A DNA stretch of 57,999 nucleotides from Mesobacillus harenae (GTDB lineage: Bacteria; Bacillota; Bacilli; Bacillales; Cytobacillaceae), in assembly GCF_013343715.1 (NCBI RefSeq), contig NZ_JABUNR010000021.1, positions 1-57,999 on the forward strand. Reading direction: 5' to 3'. Of this stretch, positions 51,548-57,999 are shown one piece after another. The notes under the pieces were generated by a model. The model was given only the letters and a program-made list of their open reading frames with translations. It was not told the DNA's origin and did no database searches. The position numbers and the translations under genes were made by a program. Numbering within the stretch: the stretch's first letter is position 1; every line of letters begins with the position of its first letter.

Positions 51548-52127
51548 TAATTATGATTCCTTTACTTATAATCTTGTTCAATATCTTGGGGAACTTGGAG
51601 AGGAACTGATCGTAAAAAGGAATAATGAAACAACTGTCAACGAAATCATTCAGCTCAATCCTCAGTATGTCATGGTCTCGCCGGGTCCTTGCAGTCCTAA
51701 TGAAGCGGGTATTAGTCTTGAAGTGATTGAAAACCTCGCTGGGGTAATTCCGATTTTTGGTGTTTGTCTTGGGCATCAGTCCATTGCACAGGTGTTTGGC
51801 GGAGAAGTGGTACGGGCTGAACGCTTAATGCATGGAAAGACTTCTGATATGTACCATGACGGAAAAACGATTTTTGCAGGATTAAGCAACCCATTTCCCG
51901 CGACGCGCTATCATTCATTAATCGTCAGAAGAGAAAGCTTGCCAGATTGTTTCGAGGTTTCTGCTTGGACAGATGAAGATGAGATCATGGCTATCCGTCA
52001 TAAGACTCTTCCCATCGAAGGGGTTCAATTTCATCCAGAATCCATTCTGACTTATGATGGAAGGCAGCTGCTTAAAAACTTTGTGGCTTATTATAAGGTG
52101 CCGGCTGCTAGTGGAGTTATAAGGTAA
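51531..52127 (+). CDS. pabA: Aminodeoxychorismate/anthranilate synthase glutaminase subunit
   Basis: PabA supplies ammonia from glutamine. In B. subtilis the same subunit also serves anthranilate synthase (TrpE), so it links folate and tryptophan. It is a class I glutamine amidotransferase with the nucleophile C79 in GVCLGHQ and the His-Glu pair in FHPES near residue 168. The 198 residues are typical. It starts at ATG 51531, within the last 17 bases of pabB. Confidence 0.95.
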   Translation: MILMIDNYDSFTYNLVQYLGELGEELIVKRNNETTVNEIIQLNPQYVMVSPGPCSPNEAGISLEVIENLAGVIPIFGVCLGHQSIAQVFGGEVVRAERLMHGKTSDMYHDGKTIFAGLSNPFPATRYHSLIVRRESLPDCFEVSAWTDEDEIMAIRHKTLPIEGVQFHPESILTYDGRQLLKNFVAYYKVPAASGVIR

Positions 52128-52128
52128 T

Positions 52129-53019
52129 ATGTATGTATATATAAACGGCGAAGTCATCAAGAAAGAAGATGTAAGGATTTCTCCCTTTGATCATGGATTT
52201 CTTTATGGACTTGGACTGTTCGAAACGTTCCGAGTATATGAGGGCCATCCCTTTCTTCTTGATGATCATTTGGAAAGGCTTAACGAAGGCTTAAGGCTTT
52301 TAAATATTGAGGTTCAGTATAACCGGGCACAAGTTTATAACATATTAAAAACCTTACTGAAAAAAAACCAGCTTACGAATGCATACGTCCGTTTTAATGT
52401 GTCAGCTGGGAACGGAGAGATAGGACTGCAAACGGACGTCTATACAGAGCCAAATTTAATCATTTTTATGAAGCCTCTATTGTCATCGTTAGAGATAGCT
52501 GAGAAGGAAGCGATCCTCCTTAAAATTAACAGAAATACACCTGAAGGAAGCTACCGCCTTAAATCGCATCATTACTTAAACAATGTTCTTGCGAAACGGG
52601 AGATCGGACAAGAGCCGGAATCCGAAGGGATTTTTTTAAATGCAGATGGTTTTCTAGCTGAAGGAATTGTTTCCAACTTGTTTTGGATAAAGGATGGAGT
52701 TTTATATACACCTTCTGTTAACACAGGTATCCTGAATGGAATTACAAGACAATTTGTAATTAGGATGGCAAAGAATGCTGGAATTGAAGTGATCGAAGGA
52801 ATGTTTTTAACAGAACAAGCAGAATCGGCAGATGAAATGTTTCTAACGAATTCTATCCAGGAAATAGTGGCTGTATCAAAATTTGGCGGAAGTCAGCTGC
52901 CAGGGAACCGCGGGCTAACTGTGAAATGGTTCAGCTCAAATTACCGTATGCAGCGTCGAAAGCTATGGAGCAGAAATGGGATGTTGCTGGAGGGTTTAAG
53001 TGAATGGAAAAAGAAATAA
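52129..53019 (+). CDS. pabC: Aminodeoxychorismate lyase
   Basis: PabC releases pyruvate from aminodeoxychorismate to give 4-aminobenzoate. It is a PLP fold-type IV enzyme related to branched-chain aminotransferases. YINGEVIKKEDVRISPFDHGFLYG (split at its middle) opens the protein. KSHHYLNNVLAKRE carries the likely PLP lysine, and EGIVSNLFWIKDG and GITRQFVI follow. It is 296 residues long. It begins one base after the pabA stop and overlaps folP by 16 bases. Confidence 0.93.
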   Translation: MYVYINGEVIKKEDVRISPFDHGFLYGLGLFETFRVYEGHPFLLDDHLERLNEGLRLLNIEVQYNRAQVYNILKTLLKKNQLTNAYVRFNVSAGNGEIGLQTDVYTEPNLIIFMKPLLSSLEIAEKEAILLKINRNTPEGSYRLKSHHYLNNVLAKREIGQEPESEGIFLNADGFLAEGIVSNLFWIKDGVLYTPSVNTGILNGITRQFVIRMAKNAGIEVIEGMFLTEQAESADEMFLTNSIQEIVAVSKFGGSQLPGNRGLTVKWFSSNYRMQRRKLWSRNGMLLEGLSEWKKK

Positions 53020-53852
53020 ATAACATCATTCAGGCTGGTCCATATAGCTTGGATTTCAGAAAAAAAACGTTAGTAATGGGGATTTTAAACGTCACTCCAG
53101 ACTCCTTTTCAGATGGAGGGAAGTTCAACCGCACTGACCATGCTATAATGCGTGCTCAGGAGCTTGTTGAACAGGGAGCAGATATAATTGATATCGGGGG
53201 AGAATCAACAAGACCTGGACACGAGCCAGTTACTCTTGAGGATGAACTTGCTCGTGTTATTCCAGTAATAGAGGCTGTCACGGCCCATGTGGACGCCCCT
53301 GTTTCTATTGATACGTATAAAGCAGAAACAGCCCGGCAAGCAGTTTTAGCTGGAGCTCATATCATTAATGATGTATGGGGAGCAAAAGCTGATGCGAATA
53401 TGGCGGCCGTTGCAGCTGAGCTGAAGGTGCCAATCATCCTAACCCATAATCGTCACGACCGCAATTACAAGAACTTCATTCAAGATGTAATTATGGATCT
53501 ATACGAAAGCATTTCAATTGTGAAACAGGCTGGAGTAGAAGATAATCATATTATTCTCGATCCCGGAATTGGATTTGCAAAGGATTTTAATGAAAATCTC
53601 ATAATGATGAGATCGCTTGGAAAACTTGTTTCATTGGGGTATCCGGTATTGCTGGGTACTTCGAGAAAGGGCTTTATAGGCAAAGTCTTAAATGACTTGC
53701 CTGCCGACGAGCGAATGGAAGGAACAGGTTCTACTATTTGTTATGGAATTCAACAAGGGTGCCAGATTGTTAGAGTTCATGATGTGAAACCAATCTCTAG
53801 AATGGTTAAAATGATGGATGCTCTTATGGGAAAGGGAGATTATAGTGGATAA
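53004..53852 (+). CDS. folP: Dihydropteroate synthase
   Basis: FolP joins 4-aminobenzoate to the pterin diphosphate; it is the sulfonamide target (sul in B. subtilis). The TIM-barrel signatures are MGILNVTPDSFSDGG (about residues 26-40), DIGGESTRPG (about 64-73) and LGTSRKGFIG near 213. The 282 residues fit the family. It starts at ATG 53004 inside the end of pabC, and folB starts eight bases before its stop. Confidence 0.96.
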   Translation: MEKEINNIIQAGPYSLDFRKKTLVMGILNVTPDSFSDGGKFNRTDHAIMRAQELVEQGADIIDIGGESTRPGHEPVTLEDELARVIPVIEAVTAHVDAPVSIDTYKAETARQAVLAGAHIINDVWGAKADANMAAVAAELKVPIILTHNRHDRNYKNFIQDVIMDLYESISIVKQAGVEDNHIILDPGIGFAKDFNENLIMMRSLGKLVSLGYPVLLGTSRKGFIGKVLNDLPADERMEGTGSTICYGIQQGCQIVRVHDVKPISRMVKMMDALMGKGDYSG

Positions 53853-54204
53853 AATTCATGTTAATCAAATGCAATTTTATGGATATCACGGTGTTTTTCC
53901 CGAGGAGACTCGACTTGGCCAGCGGTTTATTGTGGATTTAATAGTGGAGTTAGATTTAAAAGCGGCCGGTGAAAGTGATAACCTGGACGATTCAATCAAT
54001 TACGCGGAACTGTATCAGGTCTGTAAAGAGGTAGCGGAAGGACCGCCTTTTAAGCTAGTTGAAGCGGTTGCTGAAAAAATGGCTGAAGAAATTCTAGCTC
54101 GTCATGCTGCAGTACAAATCTGCCATTTGAAAGTAATTAAACCGGATCCACCCATCCCAGGCCATTATCAGTCAGTTGCAGTAGAGATCACAAGGGGAAG
54201 ATAG
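53845..54204 (+). CDS. folB: Dihydroneopterin aldolase
   Basis: FolB splits dihydroneopterin to 6-hydroxymethyl-dihydropterin. YGYHGVFPEET carries the active-site Glu/Tyr region (about residues 11-21), and INYAELYQVC and VKVIKPDPPIPGH-like residues (here LKVIKPDPPIPGH) are typical. I chose GTG 53845 with GGGAG six bases upstream, giving 119 residues starting MDKI as in relatives. A frame from 53818 would extend into folP without a site. Confidence 0.95.
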   Translation: MDKIHVNQMQFYGYHGVFPEETRLGQRFIVDLIVELDLKAAGESDNLDDSINYAELYQVCKEVAEGPPFKLVEAVAEKMAEEILARHAAVQICHLKVIKPDPPIPGHYQSVAVEITRGR

Positions 54205-54206
54205 AC

Positions 54207-54734
54207 GTGGAAAATTTCGCATATATAGCAATCGGCTCAAATATGGGGGATAGGGCGGCCTATATGAAAGAGGCCATTCGGTTGCTGAGTTCTGATTCAT
54301 CTATTACAGTGGTAAATACTTCATCGATTTATGAAACAGACCCTGTTGGGTTTGAAGAGCAAGATTTATTTTTAAATATGGCTGTTCTTGTTTCTACCGA
54401 CTTAAACCCTTTTGAATTGCTAGATCGGTGCCAAACTATTGAGTTGGATATCGGAAGAATAAGGGAATTTAAGTGGGGTCCCAGAACAATAGACCTTGAC
54501 ATTTTGCTCTATAATCAAGAAAATATTGTAGCAGAGAAGCTTATTGTTCCGCATCCCCGGATGCATGAAAGAGCTTTTGTTCTTGTCCCTTTATTAGAAA
54601 TGAATCCAAATCTTAGACTGCCAAAGATGGAGGGACCTCTAAAGTCCTGTTTAGCAAATATACCTTATAAAGAAGGAGTACGAATATGGAAGCAGAAAAA
54701 TGGGGAAGACGTATTCGCGCTTTTCGAAAGTTAA
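54207..54734 (+). CDS. folK: 2-amino-4-hydroxy-6-hydroxymethyldihydropteridine diphosphokinase
   Basis: FolK transfers diphosphate from ATP to the pterin, just before the FolP step. The signature WGPRTIDLDILLY (about residues 91-103) holds the two metal-binding aspartates, and the YIAIGSNMGDR start and VPHPRMHERAFVL block are typical. It is 175 residues long. The start is GTG 54207, two bases after folB. Its last 49 bases are shared with yazB in another frame. Confidence 0.95.
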   Translation: MENFAYIAIGSNMGDRAAYMKEAIRLLSSDSSITVVNTSSIYETDPVGFEEQDLFLNMAVLVSTDLNPFELLDRCQTIELDIGRIREFKWGPRTIDLDILLYNQENIVAEKLIVPHPRMHERAFVLVPLLEMNPNLRLPKMEGPLKSCLANIPYKEGVRIWKQKNGEDVFALFES

Positions 54735-54910
54735 AAGGATTTACGCAGGAAGAGTTTGCAAAGAAACTGGGAGTATCAGTATCCATTCTAGGTGAAATCG
54801 AACGGGGAAACCGGATGCCTCCTAACAGATTTATTATGCAGGTAGCGGATGTTTTGAACATCAGTATTGAGGAATTATCTCCTCCGTCAGAGAGCAGTCA
54901 TACTATATAA
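54686..54910 (+). CDS. yazB: HTH-type regulator YazB
   Basis: YazB is a 74-residue XRE-family helix-turn-helix protein with no established target. The fold covers IRAFRKLKGFTQEEFAKKLG and VSVSILGEIERGNRMPP, including the recognition helix. It starts at ATG 54686 with AAGGAG upstream, inside folK. The long overlap is conserved in B. subtilis, so it is real and implies coupling. It lies between the folate genes and dusB. Confidence 0.92.
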   Translation: MEAEKWGRRIRAFRKLKGFTQEEFAKKLGVSVSILGEIERGNRMPPNRFIMQVADVLNISIEELSPPSESSHTI

Positions 54911-54935
54911 CTTTTAGTGAAAGGAGGATAAACCC

Positions 54936-55937
54936 ATGCTGAAAATTGGCGATATTGAAATAAAAAACCCTGTAGTGCTGGCACCTATGGCGGGAGTGTG
55001 CAACTCTGCGTTCCGTCTTACAGTAAAAGAATTTGGTGCTGGACTTGTATGTGCAGAAATGGTTAGTGACAAAGGAATTGTTCTCAAAAATGAAAGAACA
55101 ATGAACATGCTGTATATCGATGAAAGAGAAAAGCCGCTAAGCCTCCAAATTTTTGGCGGCGAGAAAGAGACACTCGTAGAAGCCGCAAGATTCGTCGATC
55201 AAAATACAAATGCAGATATTATTGATATCAACATGGGCTGTCCTGTTCCGAAGATTACTAAATGTGATGCGGGAGCTAAATGGCTGCTTAACCCAGACAA
55301 AATTTACGAAATGGTGTCAGCCGTTGTTGATGCAGTCCAAAAACCAGTTACGGTCAAAATGCGTATGGGTTGGGATGAAGATCATATTTATGCTGTTAAA
55401 AACGCACAGATGATTGAACGTGCAGGCGGCAAGGCTGTAGCGCTGCACGGCCGCACACGTGTTCAAATGTACGAAGGACAGGCGAACTGGGATATTATTC
55501 GTGAAGTAAAGCAATCCATCAATATTCCGGTTATCGGAAATGGTGATGTCCAGACACCGCAGGATGCAAAACGCATGCTTGATGAAACAGGCGTTGATGG
55601 CGTCATGATTGGCCGTGCGGCCCTAGGAAACCCTTGGATGATTTACCGTACAGTTAAATTCCTTGAAACAGGTGAGCTAATGGGCGAACCGTCTGTACGC
55701 GAGAAAATTGATGTTTGCATCCTTCACTTAGATCGTCTCATTGCATTGAAGAATGAAGATGTTGCAGTTCGTGAAATGAGAAAGCATGCTGCATGGTATT
55801 TAAAAGGTGTTCGTGGTAATGCAAAAGTCCGTAATGGAGTAAATGAAAGCAATACGAGAGACCAGCTAGTAACATTACTAACAGACTACGTTGCAGAAGT
55901 AGAAGAAAAGACAAAACAGGATTTCCTTGCTGGATAA
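54936..55937 (+). CDS. dusB: tRNA-dihydrouridine synthase B
   Basis: This FMN enzyme (YacF) reduces uridines in tRNA. APMAGVCNSAFRL begins the FMN barrel (about residues 16-28). The catalytic cysteine region is NMGCPVPKITKCDAGA (about 99-114), and HGRTRVQMYEG and GNGDVQTPQDA are FMN-contacting. The 333 residues are full length. It starts at ATG 54936 behind AAAGGAGG and is closed by a terminator before lysS. Confidence 0.94.
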   Translation: MLKIGDIEIKNPVVLAPMAGVCNSAFRLTVKEFGAGLVCAEMVSDKGIVLKNERTMNMLYIDEREKPLSLQIFGGEKETLVEAARFVDQNTNADIIDINMGCPVPKITKCDAGAKWLLNPDKIYEMVSAVVDAVQKPVTVKMRMGWDEDHIYAVKNAQMIERAGGKAVALHGRTRVQMYEGQANWDIIREVKQSINIPVIGNGDVQTPQDAKRMLDETGVDGVMIGRAALGNPWMIYRTVKFLETGELMGEPSVREKIDVCILHLDRLIALKNEDVAVREMRKHAAWYLKGVRGNAKVRNGVNESNTRDQLVTLLTDYVAEVEEKTKQDFLAG

Positions 55938-55984
55938 AGTTTGACTTTAAAAGGCTCTTTTTCTATAATACGTATGATATTGTT

Positions 55985-56019
55985 AACTGCCAGTGACCCA
56001 AAGCTGGCAGTTTTTATTC
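55985..56019 (+). terminator. Terminator after dusB
   Basis: AACTGCCAG and CTGGCAGTT form a nine-pair stem with a ten-base loop, followed by TTTATT. Confidence 0.88.
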
Positions 56020-56133
56020 TATTTAAGCCTGTTTTGATGTCTGAATTTATGTGTTTGTGTAAAATAATAGAAGGATAGATACGAACGAGGCAATTTTATA
56101 CCTTACATATACTGAAAACTGGAGTGATCATAA

Positions 56134-57615
56134 ATGAGTGAAGAATTAAATGACCAGCTAATGGTCAGGAGAGAAAAAATGAATGCTCTGCGGGAAAGAG
56201 GTCTTGACCCATTTGGCAAGCGCTTTGAGCGTACCCATGATACTGCCCAGATTGCTGCGGAGTTTGGTGACCTTGAAAAAGAAGAAGTTGACTCAAGGAA
56301 CGTATCCGTCAAAATAGCAGGGCGGCTTATGACAAAACGCGGCAAAGGGAAGGCGGGCTTTGCGCATATTAAGGATCTAACAGGCCAGATTCAAATCTAT
56401 GTACGGCAAGATGCTGTAGGCGAAGAGCAGTACAGCACATTTGATGACTCTGACCTTGGAGATTTGATTGGTGTTGAAGGAACACTTTTTAAAACAAAAG
56501 TCGGTGAATTATCTGTAAAGGTTACAGACTATGTGTTTTTAACAAAGGCATTGCGTCCTCTGCCAGATAAATTTCACGGTTTAAAAGATGTCGAACAACG
56601 CTACCGTCAGCGTTATCTCGATTTAATTACAAGTGATGAAAGCAAAGAGACATTTATTAATCGCAGCCGTATTATCCAGTCAATGCGCCGTTACCTTGAT
56701 GCCCATGGGTATTTGGAAGTCGAAACTCCGTTAATGCATTCGATTGCTGGGGGAGCGTCAGCGCGTCCGTTCATTACTCATCACAATGCACTTGATATGA
56801 CACTATACATGCGTATAGCTATTGAATTACACCTAAAGCGTTTGATTGTCGGAGGGCTTGAAAAGGTTTATGAAATCGGACGAGTTTTTAGAAATGAAGG
56901 GATTTCTACTAGGCACAACCCTGAGTTTACAATGATAGAACTTTACGAAGCATATGCTGATTATAATGATATTATGAGTCTTACCGAAAATCTGATTGCG
57001 CATATTGCCCAGGAGGTATTGGGTACTACCACCGTTCAGTATGGTGAGTACGAAGTTGATTTAAAACCGGAGTGGAAAAGACTTCATATGGTAGATGCGA
57101 TTAAGGAGCACACAGGTGTGGACTTCTGGAAGCAGATGAGTACGGAAGAAGCACAGCAGCTTGCTGAGAAGCATGGCGTTGAAATAACCAAGCACATGCA
57201 ATACGGTCACATCGTAAATGAATTCTTTGAGCAGAAGGTCGAGGAGAAATTAATCCAGCCTACATTTATCTTCGGTCATCCGGTTGAAATCTCCCCTCTC
57301 GCGAAAAAGAATGATGAGGATTCCCGTTTTACTGATCGTTTCGAACTTTTTATAGTGGCAAGGGAACATGCCAATGCTTTTACAGAGCTAAACGATCCTA
57401 TTGACCAAAGGGAACGCTTTGAAGCTCAGCTCCAAGAAAAAGAACAAGGCAACGACGAAGCACATGAAATGGATGAGGATTTTATTGAAGCGTTAGAATA
57501 CGGAATGCCTCCAACAGGGGGACTGGGTATTGGTATTGACAGGATCGTTATGCTGCTCACCAATTCTCCATCAATTCGAGATGTACTATTGTTTCCATTA
57601 ATGCGTCATCGTTAA
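56134..57615 (+). CDS. lysS: Lysyl-tRNA synthetase, class II
   Basis: LysS charges tRNA-Lys. The N-terminal OB-fold anticodon domain (about residues 50-150) is followed by the class II core. Motif 1 lies around the ETPLMHSIAGGASARPF stretch (residues near 195). Motif 2 is GRVFRNEGISTRHNPEFTMIELY (near 257, split at its middle), and motif 3 is GLGIGIDRIVML (near 470). It is 493 residues long. It starts at ATG 56134 with a GGAG site. The next gene is the 16S rRNA, as in B. subtilis. Confidence 0.97.
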   Translation: MSEELNDQLMVRREKMNALRERGLDPFGKRFERTHDTAQIAAEFGDLEKEEVDSRNVSVKIAGRLMTKRGKGKAGFAHIKDLTGQIQIYVRQDAVGEEQYSTFDDSDLGDLIGVEGTLFKTKVGELSVKVTDYVFLTKALRPLPDKFHGLKDVEQRYRQRYLDLITSDESKETFINRSRIIQSMRRYLDAHGYLEVETPLMHSIAGGASARPFITHHNALDMTLYMRIAIELHLKRLIVGGLEKVYEIGRVFRNEGISTRHNPEFTMIELYEAYADYNDIMSLTENLIAHIAQEVLGTTTVQYGEYEVDLKPEWKRLHMVDAIKEHTGVDFWKQMSTEEAQQLAEKHGVEITKHMQYGHIVNEFFEQKVEEKLIQPTFIFGHPVEISPLAKKNDEDSRFTDRFELFIVAREHANAFTELNDPIDQRERFEAQLQEKEQGNDEAHEMDEDFIEALEYGMPPTGGLGIGIDRIVMLLTNSPSIRDVLLFPLMRHR

Positions 57616-57623
57616 TACCAGAA

Positions 57624-57655
57624 AAAGCAAAGCATTTAAGTGCTTTGCTTTTTTT
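57624..57655 (+). terminator. Terminator after lysS
   Basis: AGCAAAGCA and TGCTTTGCT form a nine-pair stem followed by T. Confidence 0.88.
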
Positions 57656-57718
57656 ATGCGTGTAAAATAAAACCGATTAATGTGAATAATTTTACTTTGT
57701 AAGATTGTAAAAAACGTA

Positions 57719-57747
57719 TTGCCACAAATTAATAATGGTGATATATT
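57719..57747 (+). promoter_or_regulatory. rRNA operon promoter P1
   Basis: TTGCCA (57719-57724) and TATATT (57742-57747) have a 17-base spacer. Confidence 0.7.
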
Positions 57748-57800
57748 ATTATCTGTTGCTAAAACAAGCAGCACATAAAAAACATCAACAAAAAAACATA

Positions 57801-57829
57801 TTGACTTCAGGTTTTAAACCTGATAATAT
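57801..57829 (+). promoter_or_regulatory. rRNA operon promoter P2
   Basis: TTGACT (57801-57806) and TAATAT (57824-57829) have a 17-base spacer. The spacer itself, TCAGGTTTTAAACCTGA, is an almost perfect palindrome. Confidence 0.75.
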
Positions 57830-57858
57830 ATAAAAGTTGCTTCATAACGAGGTAACGA

Positions 57859-57880
57859 GTTGCTCTTTGAAAACTAAACA
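57859..57880 (+). promoter_or_regulatory. boxA-like rRNA leader element
   Basis: TGCTCTTTGAAAACTAAACA is the conserved Bacillus rRNA leader motif resembling boxA, where Nus factors load for antitermination. Confidence 0.7.
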
Positions 57881-57968
57881 AACAAGCGTCAACAAACAAT
57901 ATTTATAGTGACTTCAATTATGAAGATCACTAGCCAACGTTTTAAATTATGAGCTAAAACTCATACTC

Positions 57969-57999
57969 TTTTTTGGAGAGTTTGATCCTGGCTCAGGAC
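57969..57999 (+). rRNA. rrs: 16S ribosomal RNA, 5' end
   Basis: GGAGAGTTTGATCCTGGCTC is the universal 16S start. The gene continues beyond the window; only about 31 bases are present. The mature end is placed by alignment with B. subtilis, where GGAGAG starts at base 7. Confidence 0.95.

Overview
The window is a conserved housekeeping and sporulation segment from a low-GC, endospore-forming Firmicute of the Bacillaceae. The evidence is gene content and order: it follows the origin-proximal Bacillus subtilis chromosome almost gene for gene, from the 5S rRNA ahead of csfB/gin to the rRNA operon after lysS. It also carries spore-only genes (gin, yabG, sspF, spoVG, fin, spoVT, spoVB, yabP, yabQ, spoIIE). 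The genus cannot be fixed from this sequence alone. No prophage, insertion sequence, CRISPR array or defence cluster is visible.

Layout. 0-0.2 kb: 3' end of an rRNA operon. 0.5-8.3 kb: gin, a PLP decarboxylase, tmk, darA, yaaR, holB, ricT, yabA, trmN6, yazA and rsmI. 8.5-9.3 kb: abrB on the minus strand, divergent from metS, with Spo0A boxes between them. 9.4-15.3 kb: metS, yabD, yabE, rnmV, ksgA. 15.5-20.7 kb: yabG, veg, sspF, ispE, purR, ridA, spoVG. 20.9-28.8 kb: glmU, prs, ctc, pth, fin, mfd. 29-35.6 kb: spoVT, spoVB, yabN, rqcP, yabP, yabQ, divIC, yabR. 35.95 kb: a minus-strand tRNA-Met. 36.3-48.3 kb: spoIIE, yabS, yabT, tilS, hpt, ftsH, coaX, hslO, yacD. 49-57.6 kb: cysK, the folate operon pabB-pabA-pabC-folP-folB-folK, yazB, dusB and lysS. 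The last 350 bases hold tandem rRNA promoters, a boxA-like leader and the 5' end of a 16S rRNA gene.

How the genes work together. Most are translation, replication, envelope and cofactor genes packed in tight, often overlapping operons. The sporulation genes are interleaved with them and carry their own promoters. By eye I find good matches for sigma-F (gin), sigma-G (sspF, spoVT, probably fin), sigma-E (yabP), sigma-K (yabG), sigma-H (spoVG), sigma-B (ctc), and a Spo0A-type sigma-A promoter with a 21-base spacer (spoIIE).

The feature least explained by the genes is a family of roughly 120-base palindromic intergenic repeats. It has two interior variants with common ends, often in tandem. 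It occupies the ksgA-yabG, spoVT-spoVB, yabR-tRNA, spoIIE-yabS and hslO-yacD gaps. Other points worth checking are a terminator-like hairpin without a T-box ahead of metS, a cluster of Spo0A-like boxes between abrB and metS, a possible non-canonical start for yabE, a palindrome inside an rRNA promoter spacer, and several short unannotated ORFs. I did not find a convincing wholly new multi-gene system.
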